From Rhizobium sp. (lineage in GTDB: Bacteria > Pseudomonadota > Alphaproteobacteria > Rhizobiales > Rhizobiaceae): DNA of 5,045 nt. The stretch spans positions 2,726 to 7,770 of the forward strand of contig DNPN01000209.1 in NCBI GenBank assembly GCA_003501385.1, written 5' to 3'. The notes beneath the pieces were generated by a model that was given only the letters and a program-made list of their open reading frames with translations, had not been told where the DNA came from and did no database searches. Both the position numbers and the translations under genes were made by a program. Position 1 is the first letter of the stretch. Each line of letters begins with the position of its first letter. Below are positions 1 to 5,045 of the stretch, piece after piece.

Positions 1-18
1 TTTACTGCGACAGGCTTT

Positions 19-55
19 AGAGTTTTTCAGGTTCAGATTGAACCAGACAGACTCT
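19..55. repeat. Palindrome A of the mosaic element
   Basis: The centre is a perfect hexamer pair, GGTTCA (30-35) and TGAACC (39-44), around a 3-base loop GAT. The stem continues outward with two mismatches and one G-T pair to AGAGT (19-23) against ACTCT (51-55). It is an inverted copy of palindrome A' at 118-158. Confidence 0.8.
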
Positions 56-71
56 CGGTTCTTTTGTTTTC

Positions 72-116
72 GTTTGTCTTTTCGGGAAAACCGGGTTCCA
101 CTTTTCCCTGACAAAC
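72..116. repeat. Palindrome B, middle module of the mosaic element
   Basis: The outer stem is GTTTGTC (72-78) with GACAAAC (110-116). The inner stem is GGGAAAA (84-90) with TTTTCCC (102-108), and the loop is 11 bases (91-101). The two stems are separated by an unequal bulge (79-83 on the left, 109 on the right). The core GGGAAAACCGGGTTCCAC resembles a repeat core familiar from intergenic regions of Rhizobiales. That is recall, not a search result. Confidence 0.75.
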
Positions 117-117
117 T

Positions 118-158
118 CTAGGGTCTGTCTGGTTCAATCGGAACCTGACATACCCTAG
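118..158. repeat. Palindrome A' of the mosaic element, next to the regulator start
   Basis: CTAGGGT (118-124) pairs with ACCCTAG (152-158). The stem then continues TGTC (126-129) with GACA (147-150), and GGTTC (131-135) with GAACC (141-145), with mismatches at 125/151 and 130/146. The loop is about 5 bases. It ends 14 bases before the ATG at 173, so if transcribed it would form a strong hairpin directly upstream of the ribosome binding site of the LysR-type gene. Confidence 0.8.
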
Positions 159-161
159 CAT

Positions 162-167
162 GGGTGG
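162..167 (+). promoter_or_regulatory. Weak ribosome binding site that favours the ATG at 173
   Basis: GGGTGG lies 5 bases before the ATG at 173. The in-frame GTG at 164 falls inside this motif and has no purine-rich sequence before it. This favours ATG 173 as the start. The resulting N-terminus, MIDKLEFF, is also typical of LysR-type proteins. The match to the anti-Shine-Dalgarno sequence is only partial. Confidence 0.5.
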
Positions 168-172
168 CGATC

Positions 173-1066
173 ATGATCGACAAACTGGAATTTTTTATTG
201 CGCTTGCCCGCGCGCAGCATTTTGGGCGCGCGGCGGAAGATTGCGGCATTTCACAACCCACCTTGTCGGCGGCAATTCGTCAGCTTGAAGATCAGCTCGG
301 TGTTGCTTTGGTGCAGCGGGCCTCGCGGTTTCAGGGACTTACGCCAGAAGGTCAGCGTGTGCTTGAGTGGGCGCGCCGTATTGTTGGCGATGCTCGTACG
401 ATGCGCGAAGAAATGCGCGCCACCCGAAATGGCTTGGTTGGGCATATCAGAATTGCGGTGATCCCGACAGCGCTTGCCATGGTGCAAAAGCTGACAGAGC
501 CCTTTCAACTTCGCCATCCCGATGTGACGTTTCAGATCCTGTCGCGCAACTCGCTGCAGGTACTCAGTCTTTTGGAAAATCTCGAGATTGATGCTGGCAT
601 TACCTATCTTGATAACGAGCCGCTTGGACGTGTGACCTCAGTGCCGCTCTATGAAGAGCAGTACCACCTGATTGCCGCAGCGGGCACACCCTTGGCAGAT
701 CGTGACTCGATCACATGGCAAGAAGTTGCGGGATTGCGGCTCTGTCTGTTGACGCCCGATATGCAGAACCGACGTATCATCAATCAACATCTACTGGCAG
801 CGGGGGTGGAGCCAAAGCCGACGTTGGAGTCCAATTCGATGATTGTGCTGTTTTCCCATATCAGAACCGGAAAATGGGCATCGATCATGCCGCGCAATGT
901 GGCTGAATCCTTTGGGTTTCCGGCCGAAATTCGCATGGTTCCTATTAGCGATCCGCACAGCCGGCATCTGGTCGGTCTGGTTGCCACCCACCGCGAGCCC
1001 TACACGCCGTTGGTCTCTGCGCTGCTGCATGAGGCCCGTAATCTCGCAGATGCACACGCATTTTGA
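173..1066 (+). CDS. LysR-type transcriptional regulator, likely regulator of the formate dehydrogenase operon (FdsR-like)
   Basis: This is a cytoplasmic DNA-binding regulator of 297 residues, the usual LysR-family length (about 300). Residues 1-60 form the winged helix-turn-helix: the recognition region GRAAEDCGISQPTLSAAIRQ (18-37) is characteristic, followed by QLGVALVQR and LTPEG of the wing. A linker helix spans about 58-88. The effector-binding (periplasmic-binding-protein-like) domain runs from about 91 to 290, starting with GHIRIAVIPT and including AGITYLD (141-147) and TGKWASIMP (232-240). ATG 173 is preferred over GTG 164 because of the ribosome-binding motif and the canonical N-terminus. 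The gene points the same way as fdsGBA and ends 183 bases before fdsG. By position it probably controls that operon, since fds operons are known to have an adjacent LysR-type regulator (FdsR in Cupriavidus necator). The inducer and the target are not shown by the sequence. The LysR family call is firm; the FdsR role is inference. Confidence 0.93.
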   Translation: MIDKLEFFIALARAQHFGRAAEDCGISQPTLSAAIRQLEDQLGVALVQRASRFQGLTPEGQRVLEWARRIVGDARTMREEMRATRNGLVGHIRIAVIPTALAMVQKLTEPFQLRHPDVTFQILSRNSLQVLSLLENLEIDAGITYLDNEPLGRVTSVPLYEEQYHLIAAAGTPLADRDSITWQEVAGLRLCLLTPDMQNRRIINQHLLAAGVEPKPTLESNSMIVLFSHIRTGKWASIMPRNVAESFGFPAEIRMVPISDPHSRHLVGLVATHREPYTPLVSALLHEARNLADAHAF

Positions 1067-1080
1067 TAGGTTTTTTCTAT
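1066..1080. promoter_or_regulatory. Candidate LysR-type operator, ATAG-N7-CTAT
   Basis: ATAG (1066-1069) and CTAT (1077-1080) form a perfect dyad that fits the T-N11-A rule of LysR-type regulators. With flanking bases it extends to GATAG/CTATC (1065-1081). The same ATAG-N7-CTAT layout is known for OxyR sites. It overlaps the last base of the regulator's TGA stop codon. A looser partner, ACGA-N7-GTAT (1087-1101), is centred 21 bases downstream, close to the spacing between recognition and activation sites of LysR tetramers. If transcription starts near 1137 from the TTGACC promoter, the dyad centre lies near -64, the usual recognition-site position. Binding by the upstream regulator is inferred. 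Confidence 0.55.
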
Positions 1081-1100
1081 CGCGTAACGAAAACACGGTA

Positions 1101-1130
1101 TTGACCGAGGGGTAATAGGCCGTGCATGCT
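1101..1130 (+). promoter_or_regulatory. Candidate promoter for fdsGBA (TTGACC -35)
   Basis: TTGACC (1101-1106) matches the sigma-70 -35 consensus at five of six positions. The -10 element is poor: CATGCT (1125-1130) at 18-base spacing matches three of six. A strong TTGAC with a weak -10 is not unusual for activated alphaproteobacterial promoters. The attraction of this candidate is its geometry, because the ATAG-N7-CTAT dyad would then be centred near -64. It would give a 5' leader of roughly 110 bases. Confidence 0.35.
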
Positions 1131-1152
1131 TCGAAAAGGTTGAAATTCGAAG
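1129..1152. repeat. Perfect 7-base inverted repeat CTTCGAA / TTCGAAG
   Basis: CTTCGAA (1129-1135) and TTCGAAG (1146-1152) are perfect reverse complements around a 10-base spacer. TTCGAA is itself palindromic, so the two copies are also direct repeats 16 bases apart. It could be a binding site for a second regulator, or a hairpin at the start of the fds leader if transcription begins near 1137 or upstream. There is no T-run immediately after it (GTGTTTTCAG follows), so it is a poor terminator. Confidence 0.5.
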
Positions 1153-1175
1153 TGTTTTCAGTGCTCCAGCGTCGA

Positions 1176-1203
1176 TTGTGCAAGGGTAGGTGTCTTATAT
1201 AAG
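1176..1203 (+). promoter_or_regulatory. Alternative candidate promoter for fdsGBA (TATAAG -10)
   Basis: TATAAG (1198-1203) matches the -10 consensus at five of six positions, but the best hexamer 16 bases upstream, TTGTGC (1176-1181), matches the -35 at only three of six. Transcription from it would start near 1210, leaving a 40-base leader and putting the CTTCGAA inverted repeat near -70. It competes with the TTGACC promoter, and the sequence alone does not decide between them. Confidence 0.3.
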
Positions 1204-1236
1204 CCTTTCTTGAGTTAACGATTGGGGAGTCTGATC

Positions 1237-1244
1237 GGGAGGAG
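1237..1244 (+). promoter_or_regulatory. Strong Shine-Dalgarno sequence of fdsG
   Basis: GGGAGGAG ends 5 bases before the ATG at 1250. It is the strongest ribosome binding site in the window and fixes the fdsG start. Confidence 0.85.
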
Positions 1245-1249
1245 CCGAG

Positions 1250-1729
1250 ATGAATATTCACGTCGTTGCCGAACAGGAGGCAGCGTTGATTGATCATATC
1301 ATTAAGAGCCATCGCCACCTTGAGGGGCCGCTCCTGCCTATTTTGCACGCCATTCAAGCGGAATTTGGCTATGTTCCTGAAAGCGCCAAACAGATCATTG
1401 CCAAGGCGCTGAACTTGTCGCGGGCCGAAGTGCATGGGGTTGTCACCTTTTATCATGATTTTCGGGATCATCCGGCTGGACAGCATGTGCTGAAACTCTG
1501 TCGGGCCGAGGCTTGCCAATCCATGGGATGCGAGCCTCTTGCAGAGAAAATCAAAGCGGAACTGGGCATTGATTGGCATGAAACCACGGCTGATGGTGTT
1601 GTGACGCTGGAGCCGGTGTTCTGTCTTGGTCTGTGTGCCTCGGCACCCGCCGCCATGATGGATGGCGCGCTTTATGGTCGTTTGGATGAACACTGTCTGA
1701 GTGACATCGTTGCGGGGTTAAGCAAATGA
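1250..1729 (+). CDS. fdsG: NAD-dependent formate dehydrogenase gamma subunit FdsG (NuoE-like, [2Fe-2S])
   Basis: This is the small subunit of the soluble NAD+-linked formate dehydrogenase, homologous to NuoE of complex I. It has 159 residues, the normal family size. A helical N-terminal part (about 10-75) contains the family sequences GPLLPILHAIQAEFGYVP (26-43) and VHGVVTFYHDF (61-71). A thioredoxin-like [2Fe-2S] domain follows, with four ligand cysteines in the C-x4-C...C-x3-C pattern: Cys84 and Cys89 (CRAEAC), Cys125 and Cys129 (CLGLC). CLGLCASAPAAM is typical of the family. Cys94 and Cys149 are extra. It is the first gene of the operon, with a strong Shine-Dalgarno sequence, and its TGA overlaps the fdsB ATG. 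Operon order separates it from NuoE or HoxE/HoxF-type paralogues, because fdsA carries a formate dehydrogenase catalytic domain. Confidence 0.95.
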   Translation: MNIHVVAEQEAALIDHIIKSHRHLEGPLLPILHAIQAEFGYVPESAKQIIAKALNLSRAEVHGVVTFYHDFRDHPAGQHVLKLCRAEACQSMGCEPLAEKIKAELGIDWHETTADGVVTLEPVFCLGLCASAPAAMMDGALYGRLDEHCLSDIVAGLSK

Positions 1730-3285
1730 GTGTGACCGTATTTGTTCCCCGCGATGCCGCAGCTCTTGCGGTGGGTGCGGATAAGGTGGCTGTCGCGATA
1801 GAGCGCGAAGCCAAGGCCCGAAATCTTGATGTGACCATTGTTCGCAATGGATCACGTGGCATGTTATGGCTGGAAGTTCTGGTGGAAGTGCGTACCAAGG
1901 ATGGCCGCTTCGCCTATGGACCAGTCAAGTCATCGGATGTGGCGGGGTTGTTTGATGCAGATTTTCTCAGCGGTGCATCGCATCCGCTCTGTCACGGTCT
2001 GACCAAGGAAATTCCTTATCTCAAGAACCAGACGAGGCTGACCTTTTCCCGTTGTGGCATTACCGATCCTTTGTCGCTGGAGGATTACAAACATTACCAA
2101 GGCTTGACGGGCCTCACCAAAGCCATTGCCATGACGCCTGCCGAGATTGTCAAACAGGTGACGGACAGTGGTTTGCGCGGACGTGGCGGTGCGGGCTTTC
2201 CCACCGGCATCAAGTGGAAGACGGTCGGCGACGCCGAGGCCGATCAGAAATACATTGTCTGCAACGCTGATGAAGGCGATAGCGGCACGTTTGCCGACCG
2301 TATGATTATGGAGGGCGACCCCTTCGTGCTGATCGAGGGCATGGCCATTGCCGCCATCGCGGTTGGGGCCACCAAAGGTTATATTTATACCCGCTCGGAA
2401 TATCCGCACGCCATTGCCACCATGCGTGACGCCATCGAGATTGCCCGCAAAGACGGCATTCTCGGCACCTCTGTGTTAGGCTCTGCTTACGCTTTCGATC
2501 TGGACGTGCGTGAAGGCGCTGGTGCCTATGTCTGCGGTGAGGAAACCTCGCTGCTCAACAGTTTGGAAGGCAAGCGCGGCATTGTGCGGGCCAAACCGCC
2601 GCTTCCGGCGCTGGAAGGTTTGTTTGGCAAGCCAACAGTGGTCAACAACGTGATATCGCTGGCGTCTGTTCCGGTGATCATGGACCGGGGTGCGCAATTC
2701 TATCGTGATTTTGGTGTTGGTCGCTCCCATGGCACTATTCCCATTCAGCTGGCGGGCAATCTCAAACACGGTGGGCTGTATGAAACGGCCTTTGGCGTGA
2801 CTCTGGGCGAACTGATCCATGAGATTGGCGGCGGCACCATCTCGGGTCGTCCGGTCAAGGCGGTGCAGGTGGGAGGGCCGCTGGGGGCCTATTTTCCGCC
2901 ATCGCTGTTTGACACGGTGTTTGATTATGAAGCCTTCACCGCCGCCGGTGGTTTGATTGGCCATGCCGGGGTGGTGGTGTTTGATGATAGCGTCGATATG
3001 CTGCATCAAGCCCGGTTTGCCATGGAATTCTGCGCCGTGGAAAGCTGCGGCAAGTGCACGCCCTGTCGCATCGGCTCCACCCGTGGGGTGGAAACGGTGG
3101 ATCGTATTGCCAAGGGTATTGAGCCGGAGAAGAATAAGGCTCTGTTGGAAGACCTTTGCAACACCATGAAATTCGGATCACTGTGCGCGCTGGGCGGCTT
3201 CACGCCCTATCCGGTGATGAGTGCGATGAGGCATTTCCCGGATGATTTTGCGCCTGCTACCCCCCTTGTTGAAGCTGCGGAGTAA
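1726..3285 (+). CDS. fdsB: NAD-dependent formate dehydrogenase beta subunit FdsB (NuoF-like; FMN, NAD+, [4Fe-4S])
   Basis: This subunit takes electrons from FdsA, carries FMN and reduces NAD+. It has 519 residues, longer than plain NuoF because of an N-terminal extension (about 1-110), which in this family is a thioredoxin-like domain. Here that domain lacks the four-cysteine cluster pattern. The NuoF core follows: RGRGGAGFPTGIKW (151-164) and NADEGDSGTF (180-189) for FMN and NADH binding, then EGAGAYVCGEETSLLNSLEG (263-282). The C-terminal [4Fe-4S] site is ESCGKCTPCR with Cys441, Cys444 and Cys447, plus Cys487 in GSLCALGG. The start overlaps the fdsG stop as ATGA, with only a weak upstream GGGG (1714-1717), so translational coupling is likely. 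It lies 4 bases before fdsA. All expected motifs are intact. HoxF or NuoF are excluded mainly by the neighbouring fdsA. Confidence 0.95.
   Translation: MSVTVFVPRDAAALAVGADKVAVAIEREAKARNLDVTIVRNGSRGMLWLEVLVEVRTKDGRFAYGPVKSSDVAGLFDADFLSGASHPLCHGLTKEIPYLKNQTRLTFSRCGITDPLSLEDYKHYQGLTGLTKAIAMTPAEIVKQVTDSGLRGRGGAGFPTGIKWKTVGDAEADQKYIVCNADEGDSGTFADRMIMEGDPFVLIEGMAIAAIAVGATKGYIYTRSEYPHAIATMRDAIEIARKDGILGTSVLGSAYAFDLDVREGAGAYVCGEETSLLNSLEGKRGIVRAKPPLPALEGLFGKPTVVNNVISLASVPVIMDRGAQFYRDFGVGRSHGTIPIQLAGNLKHGGLYETAFGVTLGELIHEIGGGTISGRPVKAVQVGGPLGAYFPPSLFDTVFDYEAFTAAGGLIGHAGVVVFDDSVDMLHQARFAMEFCAVESCGKCTPCRIGSTRGVETVDRIAKGIEPEKNKALLEDLCNTMKFGSLCALGGFTPYPVMSAMRHFPDDFAPATPLVEAAE
3279..3282 (+). promoter_or_regulatory. 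Ribosome binding site of fdsA inside the end of fdsB
   Basis: GGAG lies in the last codons of fdsB, 7 bases before the ATG at 3290, and continues as GGAGTAAG across the fdsB stop codon. It supports ATG 3290 as the fdsA start. Confidence 0.7.
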
Positions 3286-3289
3286 GACC

Positions 3290-5045
3290 ATGTCGCTGAT
3301 TCACGAAATTGACTACGGCACACCCGCTTCCAAATCCGCTGAGCTGGTAACGCTGACGATTGATGGCCGTGAAGTCACGGTGGCAGCAGGCACATCCATC
3401 ATGCGCGCCTCGATGGAGGCAGGCATTCAGGTGCCCAAGCTCTGCGCCACCGATATGGTCGATGCCTTTGGCTCCTGTCGGCTCTGTCTGGTGGAGGTCG
3501 AGGGCCGCAATGGCACTCCGGCCTCCTGCACCACGCCTTGCGCACCCGGCATTGTGGTGCATACCCAGACAGAACGGCTGAAGCAAATCCGCAAAGGGGT
3601 GATGGAGCTTTATATCTCCGACCATCCGCTCGATTGTCTGACCTGCGCCGCCAATGGCGATTGCGAATTGCAGGATATGGCGGGCGCGGTCGGCCTTCGC
3701 GATGTGCGCTATGGCTATGAAGGGGACAATCACGTCAAGGCGCGTAGCGGTGGCGATGTCAATGCCCGCTATATGCCGAAGGATGAGAGCAATCCGTACT
3801 TCACCTATGATCCATCAAAATGCATTGTCTGTTCGCGCTGCGTGCGGGCTTGCGAGGAAGTGCAGGGGACGTTTGCGCTCACCATTGAAGGCCGTGGGTT
3901 TGATAGCCGCGTCTCGCCCGGTGCGCATGAGGCGTTTCTGGAGTCGGAATGCGTCTCCTGCGGCGCTTGCGTGCAGGCTTGCCCGACGGCGACGCTGACC
4001 GAAAAATCAGTGATTGCCATTGGCCAGCCGGAGCATTCTGCCGTCACCACCTGCGCCTATTGCGGCGTTGGCTGTTCCTTCAAGGCCGAAATGCGCGGTG
4101 AAGAACTGGTGCGCATGGTGCCGTGGAAAGATGGTAAGGCCAATCGCGGCCACTCCTGCGTCAAGGGTCGGTTTGCCTATGGCTATGCCAGCCACAAGGA
4201 CCGGATTCTCAATCCGATGATTCGCGAAAAGATCAGCGATCCATGGCGCGAAGTCAGCTGGGAAGAGGCCTTTGCCTATGTTGGCTCCGAGTTCAAGCGG
4301 TTGCAATATCAATATGGCCGCGATTCCATTGGCGGCATCACCTCATCGCGCTGCACCAATGAAGAGACGTATCTGGTGCAAAAGCTGATCCGTGCGGGCT
4401 TTGGCAATAACAATGTTGATACCTGCGCGCGTGTTTGCCACTCACCAACCGGCTATGGTCTGGGACAGGCCTTTGGTACGTCGGCAGGCACACAGGATTT
4501 TGATAGCGTTGAACATTCCGACGTGGTGGTGGTGATTGGTGCCAACCCCACCGATGGCCATCCGGTGTTTGGTTCGCGGCTGAAGAAGCGACTCCGCAAA
4601 GGTGCGAAACTGATTGTGATTGATCCGCGCCGGATTGATCTGGTCAAGACCCCGCATGTGCAAGCGGCTTACCATCTGCCGCTCAAGCCCGGCACCAATG
4701 TGGCGGTGATGACGGCGCTGGCCCATGTGATTGTCACTGAAGGCTTGGCCGATGAGGCCTTTATCCGTGAGCGCTGTGATTGGTCCGAGTTTGAAGACTG
4801 GGCCGCTTTCGTGGCCGATCCGCAGCACAGCCCGGAAGAAACGGAAAAATTCACGGGCGTTCCAGCAGCAGATCTGCGCGGTGCGGCACGGTTGTTTGCC
4901 ACGGGCGGCAATGGCGCGATCTATTACGGGTTGGGTGTCACGGAGCACAGCCAGGGCTCAACCACGGTGATGGCGATTGCCAATCTGGCGATGGTGACGG
5001 GCAATATTGGCCGCCCCGGTGTGGGCGTGAACCCGCTGCGCGGCC
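3290..5045 (+). CDS. fdsA: NAD-dependent formate dehydrogenase alpha (catalytic) subunit FdsA, 3' end beyond the window
   Basis: This is the molybdenum subunit that oxidises formate to CO2. The frame is open from ATG 3290 to the window end (585 codons, no stop), about 60% of the usual length of roughly 950-960. Domains in order: a NuoG-like [2Fe-2S] domain with Cys52, Cys63, Cys66, Cys80; a His-ligated [4Fe-4S] site with His112, Cys116, Cys119, Cys125; a two-cluster ferredoxin domain with Cys178/181/184/188 and Cys221/224/227/231; the molybdopterin [4Fe-4S] motif Cys255, Cys258, Cys262, Cys290; then the bis-MGD catalytic domain. In ARVCHSPT, Cys383 is the molybdenum ligand with His384 beside it, matching Cys386/His387 of the Rhodobacter capsulatus enzyme. 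GANPTDGHPVFGSRLKK (417-433) and LPLKPGTN (463-470) are cofactor-binding segments. Arg584, in VNPLRG at the edge, matches the catalytic Arg. Codon 383 is TGC, so this is a cysteine, not a selenocysteine, enzyme. Confidence 0.96.
   Translation, partial: MSLIHEIDYGTPASKSAELVTLTIDGREVTVAAGTSIMRASMEAGIQVPKLCATDMVDAFGSCRLCLVEVEGRNGTPASCTTPCAPGIVVHTQTERLKQIRKGVMELYISDHPLDCLTCAANGDCELQDMAGAVGLRDVRYGYEGDNHVKARSGGDVNARYMPKDESNPYFTYDPSKCIVCSRCVRACEEVQGTFALTIEGRGFDSRVSPGAHEAFLESECVSCGACVQACPTATLTEKSVIAIGQPEHSAVTTCAYCGVGCSFKAEMRGEELVRMVPWKDGKANRGHSCVKGRFAYGYASHKDRILNPMIREKISDPWREVSWEEAFAYVGSEFKRLQYQYGRDSIGGITSSRCTNEETYLVQKLIRAGFGNNNVDTCARVCHSPTGYGLGQAFGTSAGTQDFDSVEHSDVVVVIGANPTDGHPVFGSRLKKRLRKGAKLIVIDPRRIDLVKTPHVQAAYHLPLKPGTNVAVMTALAHVIVTEGLADEAFIRERCDWSEFEDWAAFVADPQHSPEETEKFTGVPAADLRGAARLFATGGNGAIYYGLGVTEHSQGSTTVMAIANLAMVTGNIGRPGVGVNPLRG

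Larger units (their letters stand above)
18..158. repeat. Mosaic palindromic repeat element of three hairpins (A-B-A' layout)
   Basis: Three palindromes sit side by side in about 140 bases. Module A (19-55) and module A' (118-158) are each self-complementary and are also inverted copies of one another: 18-55 against the reverse complement of 120-157 matches at 33 of 38 positions by eye, and 28 of 31 in the core 25-55/120-150. Module B (72-116) lies between them. The DNA or RNA could therefore fold as three separate hairpins or as one long hairpin with B at its tip. No reading frame fills the stretch. The size and the multi-palindrome plan are like the short interspersed mosaic elements of rhizobia (RIME-type), and the middle module resembles a repeat I recall as common in Rhizobiales. 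Membership in a named family is inference. There is no T-run after any stem, so it does not look like a classical terminator. Confidence 0.8.

Noticed and set aside
18..158. CRISPR array or IS terminal repeats in the upstream palindromes.
   Set aside because: There are no regularly spaced direct repeats with unique spacers. The stretch between the inverted arms is only about 64 bases and contains another palindrome, not a transposase gene.
1065..1081. GATAG/CTATC with a T-rich loop as an intrinsic terminator of the regulator gene.
   Set aside because: The stem is only 5 A/T-rich base pairs, and the T-run is in the loop, not after the stem. It fits an operator better.
1126..1143. A tiny leader peptide (ATG at 1126, five codons then TGA) upstream of fdsG.
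   Set aside because: There is no clear ribosome binding site, and it may lie before the transcription start. Its sequence shows no attenuation feature.
1107..1249. A riboswitch (such as a molybdenum-cofactor aptamer) in the fdsG leader.
   Set aside because: Apart from one simple inverted repeat I could not find a multi-helix arrangement matching a known aptamer, and the likely leader is short.
791..1693. A 300-residue open frame on the - strand across the regulator's 3' half, the gap and fdsG.
   Set aside because: It is antisense to two well-supported genes, spans their intergenic region and shows no recognisable domain. Its composition (rich in Arg, His, Asn, Gln) is typical of the reverse strand of GC-rich genes.
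1930..2409. Long open frames antisense to fdsB (also 2476-3009) and to fdsA (3257-3733, 4442-4948).
   Set aside because: Each lies wholly or almost wholly opposite a conserved coding sequence, without its own ribosome binding site or recognisable motif, and is explained by codon bias of the real gene.
4436..4438. Possible selenocysteine at the molybdenum-ligand position of FdsA.
   Set aside because: The codon is TGC, so cysteine is encoded.

Overview
The window reads as a chromosomal (or large-replicon) segment from an alphaproteobacterium, most likely Rhizobiales and probably Rhizobiaceae. The reasons are moderately GC-rich coding sequence, protein sequences close in motif and length to alphaproteobacterial FdsG, FdsB and FdsA, and a palindromic mosaic repeat whose middle module resembles short interspersed repeats I recall from rhizobial genomes. 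The genus call is inference. All genes lie on the + strand.

Layout: positions 18-158 hold a compact mosaic of three palindromes, the outer two being inverted copies of each other. It ends 14 bases before the ATG of a LysR-type regulator (173-1066). A 183-base gap (1067-1249) follows. It contains an ATAG-N7-CTAT palindrome overlapping the regulator's stop codon, a TTGACC -35-like hexamer, a perfect CTTCGAA/TTCGAAG inverted repeat, a possible second promoter and a strong Shine-Dalgarno sequence. Then come fdsG (1250-1729), fdsB (1726-3285, ATGA overlap) and fdsA (from 3290, cut off by the window end after 585 codons).

Function: FdsG, FdsB and FdsA are the core of a soluble, cytoplasmic, molybdenum-dependent NAD+-linked formate dehydrogenase related to the NuoE/NuoF/NuoG part of complex I. 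FdsA oxidises formate to CO2 at a bis-MGD molybdenum site. Electrons pass through a chain of Fe-S clusters to FdsB, which carries FMN and reduces NAD+; FdsG adds a [2Fe-2S] cluster. All expected cluster ligands and the molybdenum-ligating Cys (FdsA Cys383) are present up to the edge. The accessory genes fdsC and fdsD would be expected downstream, outside the window. The LysR-type protein is the likely operon regulator (FdsR-like), and the ATAG-N7-CTAT site is placed plausibly for it.

This is a known enzyme system, and I see no undescribed system here. The items most worth checking are the mosaic palindrome abutting the regulator gene and the unproven regulatory architecture between regulator and operon.
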